Shown here: one piece after another, positions 1 through 10,803 of the stretch | Layout of the letters: each line of letters starts with the position of its first letter | Numbering within the stretch: the first letter of the stretch is position 1 | Assembly: GCA_029245865.1 (NCBI GenBank) | Contig: JAQWOM010000023.1 | Location: 1 to 64,000, forward strand | Length of the DNA: 64,000 nt | From: Planctomycetota bacterium | GTDB taxonomy: Bacteria > Planctomycetota > B15-G4 | Direction of reading: 5' to 3' | The notes under the pieces: model-generated | Told to the model about the DNA's origin: nothing | Database searches by the model: none | The model's input: the letters and a program-made list of their open reading frames with translations, nothing else | Program-made: the position numbers and the translations under genes

Positions 1-704
1 ACATTGGGGTGATAATCCATCTGCCCGAGAAAGCCCACAACCGGACCGGCTTCAGAGGGGCGCGGCATGCCCTCGAACTCCTCCCACGGATAACCCAGAG
101 TGAGTACTTCGAGACGGCGTGGTCGCCCTCGGTTGAGAATATCTTCTGCCTCTCGGTGTGTGCTCACGAGACAAGCATCTGCAGATTCAGCGAGCGCCAC
201 TTCGACGGGGAGCAAGCGTTTAGCTTCAAGCGCATAAATCCACGAACGCGGGCCGCTCATATCCCTGGCAAGCGCCTTCCATTTCAGCGCATCAACATCG
301 CACAGGTCCATGATGAAGGAGCCGCCAGCCCCCGGCGTCAGCCAAGGCCCCGTACCGGAGGAATAGCTCCACAAAATGTCATAGGAGTGCTGAGCTTGCA
401 GTCTTCGCAGAGCACGACTCACCCTGGCGTCCTTGTGCCAGCCAACAGTCAGGCTCTTTCCTGTCATAAAAGCCAAGCCGACATGCGCAAAGGCTTCTAG
501 CTTGCGGCGGTTGAACACATGCACCTCACGGCACACCTGAGACAGTCCAATACGTGCAGCCTCAGCATCAGCTTCTGAATCGGCCTGCGCCACAATATCT
601 ACGGGACCCAAAGTGGCAAGGCGTTCGATGTGACGCCAGCCACGCTGCCGATCTCCTTTGTCAGGAGGGAACGGCGCCCTGTGAGCCACGAACAGGACCT
701 CCAT
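1..704 (-). CDS. Exosortase/PEP-CTERM-associated glycosyltransferase, 3' end cut by window edge
   Basis: Partial gene, 234 codons visible. The product starts MEVLFVAHRAPFPPDKGDRQ and contains a DxCDVDALKW motif, an acidic AxEAKRLLPVE stretch, LVSTHREAE, and near the edge GQMDYHPN. These match the family of sugar transferases associated with PEP-CTERM/EpsH1 systems (TIGR03087-like, GT4-type fold), where the equivalent motifs are DFxDVDSxKW, LVSxxEA and GxMDYxPN. It should transfer a sugar during exopolysaccharide assembly at the inner membrane. ATG at 704 is preceded by AGGAG overlapping the stop of the chain-length gene 13 bases upstream, so the two are probably co-transcribed. The C-terminal half with the donor-binding site lies outside the window. 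Family assignment is from recognised motifs, not a search. Confidence 0.85.
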   Translation of the reverse strand, partial: MEVLFVAHRAPFPPDKGDRQRGWRHIERLATLGPVDIVAQADSEADAEAARIGLSQVCREVHVFNRRKLEAFAHVGLAFMTGKSLTVGWHKDARVSRALRRLQAQHSYDILWSYSSGTGPWLTPGAGGSFIMDLCDVDALKWKALARDMSGPRSWIYALEAKRLLPVEVALAESADACLVSTHREAEDILNRGRPRRLEVLTLGYPWEEFEGMPRPSEAGPVVGFLGQMDYHPN

Positions 705-716
705 GAGGACGCGCTC

Positions 717-2387
717 CTAGGTGAGCGCCATGCTCATGTTCTGCAGGGCGCGCTGAACCGTCGCCGGAAACACATCACGGTGGAAACTGTAGATGTACAA
801 CACCGAGGCCAGAGCAAGCAGCACGAGCACCATCGTGGCGAGAGTCAGAACGGATTGAACATTACGCGAACGAACGTCGCGGGCAGTGAGTATCAAATCA
901 ACGGCACCCAGTACCGGAACTCCAAGAGACCGAGAGACCTCTTTGACGCTCCCGAACGAACTGCGAGTCAACTCGGCCAACACCGGTCCCGCCAGTCCCA
1001 CGGCAACGCCCATCAACAAGGAAAGGGCCATGATCACCGCACCGATCGGCAGCACGGGGTCATCTGGCTCGAGACCCTGCTCCAGAATCTCAAAAGGCCC
1101 CGTGGCGATGAGCCCGGCGGAACCAGTCGCCATGCTCGTCTGGCTACGCAAGGCGCGCAGTTGATCTTTCAGCGGCTGGACCCGGATTCGTGATTCCTTC
1201 AGCAAGTCCTCGCTGTTCTTAACATTCGCGTTGAGCCGAGCCAGGTCCATCTGAACCCGAGGCAATCGACCCAGGCGGCCATTGACCTCATTCAATTCCG
1301 CCACATACGTGTTCACAAGTGCAACGGCCTCTCGCTCCTCGGCCTGCTTCGCCTGGAGCTCTTGAGCGATCTGAAAGTAATCCTCGCTGGTGATCGTCGT
1401 GTACTTCAGTTCAGGAGATGCACCGGTTGCCACCAACCCATCCTTGGCGTTCTGGTGATCAGCCGAGACCTGCTTGTATCGCCAGTGATTCTCTTTGTAG
1501 CCGAGCTTGACCTCATTGAGGGCCGCCTCGGCCTCCTGCAAGGCGAGGAGCGCCACGCCCTGCTCCGGAGTGTCCGGAGTCATGAGGACCTCTCTCGTCT
1601 TGTCCGTGGTCAAGAGGCTCGCCTTCAGGATCTCGATCTCCGTCACCGAGGTTTCCAGTCGAGCCCGCGCCTGGCTGAGCTTGATCAGCAGATCTGCCTT
1701 GAGGTCATGGTTGCTTTCCGCGTCGAGCAGGCTGGCCACGTCATTTTCTTGCTCGTACTTTCGGCGAGCTGCGAGCGCTGCGTCGAATTCCCCCTCACGC
1801 TCGAGGACCACGGATTCAGACTCACTTGCTCTTCGCTCGACACCTTTTCGATACGCATCGCGAACGAGCTTGATCCAGGCATCGCGCTTCCGATTAACGA
1901 AAGCCGCGGCTTTCTCAGGCGATGTCCACTGGAATGCGAACGTCACGTTGATGGCGCCGGTCACATCCTCATACATCTCAACATCGAGATTATCCGCAAT
2001 CTTTTCGATGAGCGCCCGGCGCTTGGTGGGCTGGCCATGCGTCCCCAACCACTCAACCCAGGCCAACTCGTCCATCACGTCACTGATACGCTTCGAAGAC
2101 TTCAGCTCATTCTTCAGAGACTGCAGCTTACGCGTGAGAGAGATGTCTTCCAGGTCTCCAAGAACAGCAGCATCAATAACGATTTTGCGCTCATTCAAGC
2201 GGAAATCGGTTGCCGCCTCAAACTTGCTCGGCCAGACCATGGTCAAGCCGATACCGAGCATCAAGAACACGAGCGTCGTGAAGACAACCCGAACAAGATT
2301 GCGGCGGATTGCCCCGAGGACCTCCTGAATCACCTCACGTGAGTCAGGGCCTTCAACCGAGTCGTTCGTTTCGTTATTCGGAGCCAT
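717..2387 (-). CDS. Wzz/GNVR-type polysaccharide chain-length determinant
   Basis: 556 aa. A cytoplasmic N-terminus is followed by a membrane segment at about residues 33-52, a long periplasmic part rich in heptads (about 180-420, predicted coiled coil), and a second hydrophobic segment at about 440-465. This is the layout of Wzz/BcsD-type co-polymerases that control exopolysaccharide length. An additional hydrophobic segment at about 505-525, just before the C-terminus, is unusual for a plain Wzz protein. There is no Walker A motif, so a fused tyrosine kinase is absent. The neighbours, a Wza-like lipoprotein 12 bases upstream and a PEP-CTERM-type glycosyltransferase downstream, support export and polymerisation of one polysaccharide. 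It resembles the PEP-CTERM-locus chain-length subfamily. Confidence 0.82.
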   Translation of the reverse strand: MAPNNETNDSVEGPDSREVIQEVLGAIRRNLVRVVFTTLVFLMLGIGLTMVWPSKFEAATDFRLNERKIVIDAAVLGDLEDISLTRKLQSLKNELKSSKRISDVMDELAWVEWLGTHGQPTKRRALIEKIADNLDVEMYEDVTGAINVTFAFQWTSPEKAAAFVNRKRDAWIKLVRDAYRKGVERRASESESVVLEREGEFDAALAARRKYEQENDVASLLDAESNHDLKADLLIKLSQARARLETSVTEIEILKASLLTTDKTREVLMTPDTPEQGVALLALQEAEAALNEVKLGYKENHWRYKQVSADHQNAKDGLVATGASPELKYTTITSEDYFQIAQELQAKQAEEREAVALVNTYVAELNEVNGRLGRLPRVQMDLARLNANVKNSEDLLKESRIRVQPLKDQLRALRSQTSMATGSAGLIATGPFEILEQGLEPDDPVLPIGAVIMALSLLMGVAVGLAGPVLAELTRSSFGSVKEVSRSLGVPVLGAVDLILTARDVRSRNVQSVLTLATMVLVLLALASVLYIYSFHRDVFPATVQRALQNMSMALT

Positions 2388-2399
2388 GGTCGATCAAAA

Positions 2400-3203
2400 T
2401 CAGTTGTAGCTATTGAAGTTGTTGTTGCCGCCGTAGTTCCTATTGCCAGCCGGCTCGCCGAAGCTGCTGCTGATAGAAACCACATTGTTCACGCCAAAGA
2501 AAAGCTGTTGGATTGGCTGCAGTGGCGAGAGGACTGCCGCGACGCCCCACTTCAAATAACCCAGCAAGTTTGGCGTCAGGTAGATGATGTCGTTCTCGCG
2601 GATCAAAATATTGTCGCGGGTGTAACCCTGAACGATGTCGTCGTAGTCGCAACTGATCCGCAGTGGGTTTTCGGGATCGCCTCGAATGACCAGAATGTTG
2701 TCTGTATCAATGATCACATCTTCGATGTTGGCGCCGACCACGACATCCATCAGCGTCGTGTCGCCATTGAAGTTCACCGACCGCGCCGGGAGCGGCGGAG
2801 CCCCCGTGACGTAGTACCGCTTCGATGCAATCGCGGACACACGGATCACGATGTTTGAGGTGTCGGTGAGAACATGGTCATAACGCTGGCGAACGACTTC
2901 CGTCGCTTCATCCGGCGTCAGGCCATTGATAAACACCTCTCCCACGTCAGGCAAAGTGATCGTCCCATCCATACGAACGGTTTCGCTGACTCCGTTGATT
3001 TCCGGATAGAACTCACTCTGGACGACAATGCCGTCAGCAATACCGATGTAGTACTGACGGTTGGCATCCTGGGTAGGCCGACCGAAGCCCCGCTGATTGA
3101 GCACCTGCAAGACCCGTGCATCGTCTGGAGACGAGCAACCGGGCTGGCACAGCCCCACCATGAGGGCAAGCACGCACACGCCGAGGCGAACTGCAGCTGT
3201 CAT
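2400..3203 (-). CDS. Polysaccharide export lipoprotein (Wza-like, Poly_export and SLBB)
   Basis: 267 aa. The N-terminus is a lipoprotein signal, with the hydrophobic run VCVLALMVGL then QPGC as lipobox (Cys about 23). The Poly_export domain follows at about 50-125 (YYIGIADG, then RMDGTITLPDVGEVFINGLT, typical of the family), then an SLBB-like region at about 130-200 (KRYYVTGAPPLPARSV). The protein would form the outer-membrane channel for the exopolysaccharide handled by the chain-length protein directly downstream. It is shorter than E. coli Wza (about 380 aa), as is common for single-SLBB members. The C-terminus is Asn/Gly-rich (NRNYGGNNNF). ATG start; 138 bases separate it from rmlB upstream, so it may have its own promoter. 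Confidence 0.85.
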   Translation of the reverse strand: MTAAVRLGVCVLALMVGLCQPGCSSPDDARVLQVLNQRGFGRPTQDANRQYYIGIADGIVVQSEFYPEINGVSETVRMDGTITLPDVGEVFINGLTPDEATEVVRQRYDHVLTDTSNIVIRVSAIASKRYYVTGAPPLPARSVNFNGDTTLMDVVVGANIEDVIIDTDNILVIRGDPENPLRISCDYDDIVQGYTRDNILIRENDIIYLTPNLLGYLKWGVAAVLSPLQPIQQLFFGVNNVVSISSSFGEPAGNRNYGGNNNFNSYN

Positions 3204-3266
3204 CGAGCGCTCTCCTGCGAATCGGCTTTCAATAGCCGATCAAATGGAAGCCAAACCGAGTTAGTC

Positions 3267-3298
3267 GAGAGAAGTTCCGGTCAAACGAGAACTCTCTC
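3267..3298. other. Inverted repeat between rmlB and the export lipoprotein gene
   Basis: GAGAGAAGTTC at 3267-3277 can pair with GAACTCTCTC at 3289-3298, giving a 10-bp stem with one bulged A and an 11-base loop. It lies in the 138-base gap between rmlB and the Wza-like gene, both on the minus strand. No T-run follows on either strand, so a classical intrinsic terminator is not supported. A processing or pause hairpin between the sugar-nucleotide and export halves of the cluster is possible. Confidence 0.35.
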
Positions 3299-3341
3299 AC
3301 GTCCTACGGGGATATCGGTCGCTGGTCCGAAAAAATCCAGC

Positions 3342-4361
3342 CTAAACGCCGATCCGCCCTCCGTATTGCGTCGCGTAGTACTCACGGTAGGCCCCAGAGC
3401 GGACTCGCTCCCACCAACCCTGGTGCTCGAGATACCACGCCACAGTCTCGGGAAGGGCCTCTTCGAAGCGCCTGCGGGGCTCCCAGCCCAGATCTGCCTT
3501 GATCCGACTGGCATCAATGGCATAGCGCCGGTCATGTCCGGCTCGGTCTTCGACATATTCGATTAGGTCTTCTGATTTACCAAGAATCGAAAGGAGGAGC
3601 TTGACCACATCAATATTGGCCCATTCGTTGTTGCCGCCAATGTTGTAGATGGCGCCGGCGGCAGCCTGCTCGAACACGGTCCAGATGGCGCTGCAATGAT
3701 CCGAGACGTGCAGCCAGTCCCGGATCTGCATGCCGTCTCCGTAGACCGGGAGCGGCTTACCCTCGACAGCATTCGCGATCATGAGCGGGATCAGCTTCTC
3801 AGGGAACTGCAAGGCTCCGTAGTTGTTGGAGCAACGTGTGATCACGGCATTGTATCCGTGCGTTTTGAAAGCAGCCCGCACCAACATGTCCGCCGAAGCC
3901 TTGCTTGCCGCATACGGCGAGTTGGGTGCCAAGGGGGTTTCTTCGGTAAACAGCCCTGTCTTGCCCAACGCGCCGTAGACCTCGTCAGTAGACACCTGCA
4001 AGAAGCGCGGCACTGAGTGCGCGCGTGCGAGATCCAGCAACACCTGAGTACCGAGAATATTGTTTCGGACGAAGGGCGTGGCATCGAGGATCGAACGGTC
4101 GACATGACTCTCCGCGGCAAAATGCACGACGCCAGCGAAAGAGTGCTCGTTAAAGACTCGCTCCAGAGCCTCACGATCTGCCACATCAGCCTTCACAAAG
4201 ATGTGACCGGAGTCGCTCTCCAGCGATTTCAGGTTCTCGAGATTGCCTGCGTAAGTGAGCAAATCGAGATTCACAATCTCGACATCCGGACGCTCAGAGC
4301 GCATCCACAACACGAAGTTTGAGCCGATGAAACCAGCCCCGCCTGTCACCAGAATCTTCAT
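3342..4361 (-). CDS. rfbB: dTDP-glucose 4,6-dehydratase
   Basis: 339 aa, normal for RmlB. An extended SDR enzyme that converts dTDP-glucose to dTDP-4-keto-6-deoxyglucose, the second step of dTDP-rhamnose synthesis. The NAD-binding loop is GGAGFIGSN near the start. HFAAESHVDRSI is the RmlB signature, and the active site includes STDEVYG and YAASKAS (YxxxK). The region MQIRDWLHVSDHC matches the substrate-binding loop. The start ATG overlaps the stop of rfbD by 4 bases (ATGA), so translation is probably coupled. rfbA, rfbD and rfbB are consecutive, but the epimerase rfbC is not in the window. Confidence 0.96.
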   Translation of the reverse strand: MKILVTGGAGFIGSNFVLWMRSERPDVEIVNLDLLTYAGNLENLKSLESDSGHIFVKADVADREALERVFNEHSFAGVVHFAAESHVDRSILDATPFVRNNILGTQVLLDLARAHSVPRFLQVSTDEVYGALGKTGLFTEETPLAPNSPYAASKASADMLVRAAFKTHGYNAVITRCSNNYGALQFPEKLIPLMIANAVEGKPLPVYGDGMQIRDWLHVSDHCSAIWTVFEQAAAGAIYNIGGNNEWANIDVVKLLLSILGKSEDLIEYVEDRAGHDRRYAIDASRIKADLGWEPRRRFEEALPETVAWYLEHQGWWERVRSGAYREYYATQYGGRIGV

Positions 4362-5227
4362 GGAGTCACACCTTGCATGGATTTTCGAAGTTCAAGGTAC
4401 TTGCCGAGAGCCTCTTGCCAAGTCGAGATCTCTACATTCAATGCTGCGCTCAACTTCTCGGTACTGAGGACACCTCGAGCCGGACGAGTTGCCGGTCGTG
4501 GAAAATCGCTGGTTGGAATGGGATCAACTTGAACCTCAACGCCAGCCTGACGAAAGATCTCGACGGCAAACTCATACCAAGAGCATGCCCCACGATTGGC
4601 GGCGTGGTAGATCCCGTAGGCGGGGCGTTCCGAGACCAGGCGCCAGAGCAAAGCGGCCAACGCATGCGTCGAGGTGGGGCTCCCCACCTGGTCATTCACC
4701 ACGCGAAGTACATCATGCTCAGTCGCTAGCCTGAGCATGGTTTCAACGAAGTTCGGCCCATTGAGGCCGTACAACCACTGCGTCCGCACGATCCAGTGCG
4801 ACTCTCCGGCTGCAGCGACAGCCTGCTCGCCGGCCAACTTGGTTCGACCATAGGCCGACAAGGGGTTCGTTGCATCACCCTCAACGTAGCAGCCTGGCTC
4901 GGGGATAGTTCCATCAAAGACGTAGTCCGTGGACACGTGCGCGAGCGGCACGGCTGCTTCTGCACAAGCAGTCGCCAGCACGCCGGCCCCCGTCCCATTG
5001 ACGGCAAGTGCCTCCTGCTCGTGATCTTCGCAGGCATCTACCTGGGTAAATGCGGAACAATTCACGACCACTTCAGGTTTCGTTCCCTGAAGGCACTTCG
5101 TCACGCTTGCTGCGTCCGTGAGGTCCATCTCGGACCGATCAACGGGAATGACCTCGAGACCCTCAGGGCAACTTCCCTGCAACGCATGACCGAGCATCCC
5201 GGCCGCACCGCTCACAAGCACACGCAC
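4358..5227 (-). CDS. rfbD: dTDP-4-dehydrorhamnose reductase
   Basis: 289 aa from the proposed GTG at 5227 (VRVLVSGAAGMLGHAL). A longer reading frame to 5317 exists, but it would overlap rfbA by about 90 bases, and its extra residues (Arg/Ala-rich) do not look like the family. The GTG sits one base after the rfbA stop (TGACGTG). Motifs: the GAAGMLGH dinucleotide loop, NCSAFTQVDACE, STDYVFDG, and YGRTKLAGE with the YxxxK catalytic pair. It reduces dTDP-4-keto-rhamnose to dTDP-L-rhamnose in the cytoplasm using NAD(P)H. It fits between rfbA and rfbB. Confidence 0.93.
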   Translation of the reverse strand: MRVLVSGAAGMLGHALQGSCPEGLEVIPVDRSEMDLTDAASVTKCLQGTKPEVVVNCSAFTQVDACEDHEQEALAVNGTGAGVLATACAEAAVPLAHVSTDYVFDGTIPEPGCYVEGDATNPLSAYGRTKLAGEQAVAAAGESHWIVRTQWLYGLNGPNFVETMLRLATEHDVLRVVNDQVGSPTSTHALAALLWRLVSERPAYGIYHAANRGACSWYEFAVEIFRQAGVEVQVDPIPTSDFPRPATRPARGVLSTEKLSAALNVEISTWQEALGKYLELRKSMQGVTP

Positions 5228-5228
5228 G

Positions 5229-5957
5229 TCAGTCAGCCTTATTCGCGCCGCCCTCGGCGACCAATTGGCTCGCGCGCAGCAGGCTCTCGAACGTCCCGGC
5301 GTCCGTCCACCAACCATCGAGGACGCCGAAGTACATGTCCCCTCGTTGGATATATGCGTTGTTCACATCCGTGATCTCGAGTTCGCCACGCCCGGAGGGC
5401 TTCAGCGTTTCGATGATTTCGAACACATTGCTGTCGTACATGTAGACACCGATCACAGCCATATTCGAGGGCGGATCGGACGGCTTTTCGATAATGGTCT
5501 CGATACGGTCACCATCACGGACTGCCACACCAAAGCGCTCAGGGTCTTCGACTTCTTTGAGAAGAATGCATGCGCCAGTCCCTCGCTCTTCGAACTCTTC
5601 GACAGTGCTGCGGATGTTTCGCTCGATGATGTTGTCGCCGAGCACGACGCAAATCGACTCATCGCCGGCAAACCGAGCCGCCAGTCGAAGTGCCGCGGCA
5701 ATCCCACCCTCTCCGCGCTGATAGGCATAGTTGAGATTCACGCCCAACTCATCGCCGTTCTCAAGCAAACGGAGAAAATCGCCTGCACTATTACCACCGG
5801 TGACGATCAGAATGTCATCGATGCCTGCATTGCGCAGACATTCGATCGGGTAGTAGATCATCGGCCGGTCAAAGACAGGCAGAAGGTGCTTGTTCGTGAT
5901 CTTCGTGAGCGGCATCAGGCGAGAGCCGAGACCGCCGGCGAGGATGACGCCCTTCAT
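5229..5957 (-). CDS. rfbA: Glucose-1-phosphate thymidylyltransferase (short form)
   Basis: 242 aa. The N-terminal nucleotidyltransferase signature is ILAGGLGSRLMPLT with the NKHLLPVFDRPMIYYPIE segment characteristic of RmlA. VLGDNIIE carries the metal-binding Asp, and IIEKPSDPPSN is the sugar-binding loop. It would make dTDP-glucose from dTTP and glucose-1-phosphate. The protein lacks about 50 C-terminal residues compared with the 290-aa enterobacterial enzyme. Shorter versions like this are known and the catalytic core is intact. ATG start; 118 bases separate it from the epimerase gene upstream. Confidence 0.93.
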   Translation of the reverse strand: MKGVILAGGLGSRLMPLTKITNKHLLPVFDRPMIYYPIECLRNAGIDDILIVTGGNSAGDFLRLLENGDELGVNLNYAYQRGEGGIAAALRLAARFAGDESICVVLGDNIIERNIRSTVEEFEERGTGACILLKEVEDPERFGVAVRDGDRIETIIEKPSDPPSNMAVIGVYMYDSNVFEIIETLKPSGRGELEITDVNNAYIQRGDMYFGVLDGWWTDAGTFESLLRASQLVAEGGANKAD

Positions 5958-6075
5958 GGGTCGTACCTCAGGCTGGAATAGAAACGAGTCTGGTCGGGGA
6001 GTGACAATCTGTGGTGGGACGAGAAGGTCATTCTCACCCGCACCCGGGGAGGGCGCCAGCAGCCGTCATGGCCTA

Positions 6076-7005
6076 CTAGCGGGCAGAACGATACCACGCC
6101 ACGGTTTCTCCGAGACCAACCTCCAGGGAAACCGAGGGCTCGAAGCCCAAAACCTGGCGGGCAACCTCGGTGCGCGCCATGGAATGACGGATGTCGCCGG
6201 CCCGAGGGGGGCCGTGTGTCGGCTTCAATTCGGGGTGCTCACAGGCCTTGCTGATGTGACCCCAAATCGTGAGCAAATCAGTCGATTGCCCCCATCCGAT
6301 GTTCATGACCCGGCCGTCACCACGCTCGAGATCCAGCCCCAGGAGATTGGCCTTCACCACATCACCCACATAGGTGAAGTCGCGACTCTGCAAGCCATCG
6401 CCATGAATTTCGGGGCGACGTCCCTCGAGAGCGTGTGTCACAAAGAGCGAGATCACTCCCGAGTACGGCGAACTGGGGTCCTGCCGGGGCCCAAAAATAT
6501 TGAAGTACCTCAAACAGACGGTGTCGACTCCGAACAGCTTGGGTGACATACGGAACAAGTGTTCCGCAGCCAGCTTGTTCAGGCCATACGGGGACATCGG
6601 GGCTTCGCGCGAACTCTCATCAGCAGCTCCGTCAACTTCACCGCCATAAACAGCAGATGTACTTGAGTACACGATGCGCCTCACCTTGGCATCTCGTGCT
6701 GCAAGCAGAAGTTGTGTCGACGCCCCTAGGTTGGCGCGATGACTGGCCATGGGATCTTCTACTGAAAGCGCAACCGATGGCATCGCCGCGCAATGCACAA
6801 TCGACTCACACCCGGCCACGGCTGCCTCGGCAACACCGGGCTCCGAGAGGTCGCCCTCTATGAAGTGCGCGGCCTCCGGGATATTCCTCCGGTGCCCAGA
6901 GGAAAAATCATCCACCACGACGACTTCACGCCCCGACGCAAGCAGCGCATCCGCAACATGGCTTCCAATAAACCCCGCACCACCGGTGACGAGCACACGC
7001 GTCAT
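6076..7005 (-). CDS. NAD-dependent sugar-nucleotide epimerase/dehydratase (GalE-like)
   Basis: 309 aa extended SDR. It begins TRVLVTGGAGFIGSHVADAL with the GxxGxxG NAD loop, then DDFSSGHRRNIPEA, YSSTSAVYGG and YGLNKLAAE (YxxxK). The pattern resembles UDP-glucose/UDP-GlcNAc 4-epimerases of the WbpP/GalE type. The exact substrate cannot be read from sequence. It overlaps the upstream epimerase by 4 bases (ATGA) and probably supplies an epimerised UDP-sugar to the exopolysaccharide pathway. About 118 bases follow before rfbA, without a recognisable signal. Confidence 0.85.
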   Translation of the reverse strand: MTRVLVTGGAGFIGSHVADALLASGREVVVVDDFSSGHRRNIPEAAHFIEGDLSEPGVAEAAVAGCESIVHCAAMPSVALSVEDPMASHRANLGASTQLLLAARDAKVRRIVYSSTSAVYGGEVDGAADESSREAPMSPYGLNKLAAEHLFRMSPKLFGVDTVCLRYFNIFGPRQDPSSPYSGVISLFVTHALEGRRPEIHGDGLQSRDFTYVGDVVKANLLGLDLERGDGRVMNIGWGQSTDLLTIWGHISKACEHPELKPTHGPPRAGDIRHSMARTEVARQVLGFEPSVSLEVGLGETVAWYRSAR

Positions 7006-7975
7006 GCGCCTGCCCCACCGTCTCTAAGCGAGAGTCGGTACCACTCGACGAATCGGCGTAGGCCCTCATCAACACCCACACTCGGGTTGTATCCCAGCTC
7101 ATTTTTCGCGCGGCTGACGTCAGCAAATGTTCGTGGCACGTCGCCAGGCTGGTCGGGCTGCCAGTCAACCATGGGAGTCTTGCCTGTCGCCTTCCCGATG
7201 GCGTCAACCAGATCGCGCAAGCTGATGGTCTGCGATTCACCCAGATTGTAGATGCGATAGCCCTTGGCCAGGTCGTGTGCCTTCACGATGCCGTCAAGAA
7301 TGTCATCCACGTAGGTGTAGTCCCGCTCACTACTCCCATCGCCAAAGCAGGGAATCGGCTCACCTGATTCCACGAGGCGCACAAACTTGTGGATCGCCAT
7401 CTCAGGCCGCTGACGAGGCCCGTAGACGGTGAAGAACCGCAGGCAGATGACATCCATTCCGTAGAGGTGATGAAAGGTGTAGCAAGTCAGTTCGTTGGAG
7501 CGCTTCGTTGCCGCATAAGGCGAAACGGGCCCCGAGACGTCATCCTCTTCGCGGAACGGAACGCTTTCGTTTCCGCCATAGACAGAGCTGCTGCTGCCAA
7601 AGATGAAGCGTTGCACCCCCGCTCGGCGAGTGGCCTCGAGCAAACGAGCGGTTCCGGTGCAATTCACGTCGTGATAGTGCGCAGGCGCCATCAGCGAGGG
7701 TCGCACACCCGCCATGGCAGCCAGGTGGATGACCGACGTGGGCGCCTGCTCGGCAAACATCCGTTCAAGCAACGCCTCATCTCGAATATCACCTTCCACC
7801 ATCTGAAATCCGGCGTGCTCACACAGCGAGGCAGTGTGACGACGCTTGATGGCCGGGTCATAGAAGTCATTGAAGTTGTCTAGACCAACCACTTCATCCC
7901 CTCGGTCGAGGAGAAACTCGCAGAGATGACTGCCGATAAACCCCGCAGCGCCTGTAACCAAGATGCGATGTGCCA

Positions 7976-7976
<1 letters not shown>
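7002..7976 (-). CDS. UDP-glucuronate 4-epimerase-like SDR protein
   Basis: 324 aa from ATG at 7976. A GTG one codon earlier is also possible. The NAD loop GAAGFIGSHLCEFLLDRG is followed by GLDNFNDFYDPAIKRRH, a segment typical of UDP-glucuronate 4-epimerases (CapI/GAE), then FGSSSSVYGG and YAATKRSNE (YxxxK). LRFFTVYGPRQRPEMA and RDYTYVDDI are also family-typical. It should interconvert UDP-GlcA and UDP-GalA. The ATG overlaps the glmS stop (TGATG). A UDP-glucose dehydrogenase to make UDP-GlcA is not in the window. Confidence 0.87.
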
Positions 7977-9814
<1,838 letters not shown>

Positions 9815-9815
9815 G

Positions 9816-10751
9816 TCAGCGACTCACGCAATCCTGGAAGTAGGCGAGCGTGCGGGCGAGACCGTCCTTGAGGACCACTTTCGGCTCCCACCCCAGAATC
9901 TCCTGGGCGCGCTTGATGTTCGGGCGTCGCTGCTTTGGATCATCTTCGGGAAGCGGGTGGTACGAGATCTCGCTCTTCGTATCGATCAGTTCGAGAATGG
10001 TCTCTGCGAACTCCTTGATCGTCATCTCAGTCGGGTTGCCGATGTTCACTGGATTGGGCTCATCGCTTGACGAAAGCCGCCAGATGCCCTCGATCAGATC
10101 ATCGACAAAACAAAACGAACGGGTTTGCGAACCATCACCGAAAACCGAGATAGGTTCTCCGCGCAATGCCTGCCCCATAAAGGCCGGCAAGGCGCGACCA
10201 TCATTGAGGCGCATACGCGGCCCATAGGTATTGAAGATGCGAACGATACGCGTCTCTACACCGTGGAAGCGGTGGTACGCCATGACAAGCGCTTCACTGA
10301 ATCGTTTGGCTTCGTCGTACACGCCACGAGGCCCCACCGGGTTTACGTTCCCCCAGTAAGTCTCCGTCTGCGGGTGCTCAAGTGGATCGCCATACACCTC
10401 CGACGTGGAGGCCATGATGAATCGCGAACCCTTCGCACGCGCAAGCCCGAGGGCTTTGTGCGTCCCGAGAGAGCCGACCTTCAAAGTCGGGATCGGCATC
10501 TCCAGGTAGTCAATGGGGCTCGCAGGCGAGGCGAAGTGAAAAACGCGATGCACTTCACCTGGCACATGAATGTAGTTGGTCACATCCACCTTGATGAACG
10601 TGTAGGCGTCATTACCGAGCAGATGCTCGATGTTGGCCATATCGCCTGTAATCAGGTTGTCCATGCAGACAACCTCCCACCCCTCCGCAATGAGCCTGTC
10701 ACTCAAATGTGACCCGAGGAATCCGGCTCCACCGGTGACGACTGCCCTCAT
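9816..10751 (-). CDS. UDP-glucuronate decarboxylase (UDP-xylose synthase)
   Basis: 311 aa. Strongly diagnostic UXS segments: [68 protein letters not shown] (YxxxK) and [10 protein letters not shown]. It oxidises UDP-glucuronate at C4, decarboxylates it and reduces it to UDP-xylose with bound NAD. It is first of the sugar-nucleotide run. Together with the adjacent UDP-GlcA epimerase it implies that UDP-glucuronate is a branch point here and that the exopolysaccharide may contain xylose or galacturonate (inference). Confidence 0.94.
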   Translation of the reverse strand: MRAVVTGGAGFLGSHLSDRLIAEGWEVVCMDNLITGDMANIEHLLGNDAYTFIKVDVTNYIHVPGEVHRVFHFASPASPIDYLEMPIPTLKVGSLGTHKALGLARAKGSRFIMASTSEVYGDPLEHPQTETYWGNVNPVGPRGVYDEAKRFSEALVMAYHRFHGVETRIVRIFNTYGPRMRLNDGRALPAFMGQALRGEPISVFGDGSQTRSFCFVDDLIEGIWRLSSSDEPNPVNIGNPTEMTIKEFAETILELIDTKSEISYHPLPEDDPKQRRPNIKRAQEILGWEPKVVLKDGLARTLAYFQDCVSR

Positions 10752-10803
10752 GATGAGATGCCCTCCATTTCGAATTTCGTGTGGATCGCGAAGCCTTCCG
10801 CGA

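Noticed and set aside
9-500. Plus-strand open frame of 163 codons
   Set aside because: It lies antisense to the partial glycosyltransferase, which has clear family motifs; the plus-strand product has none.
1362-2342. Plus-strand open frames over the chain-length gene
   Set aside because: Antisense to a recognisable Wzz-like protein; no domain or ribosome site.
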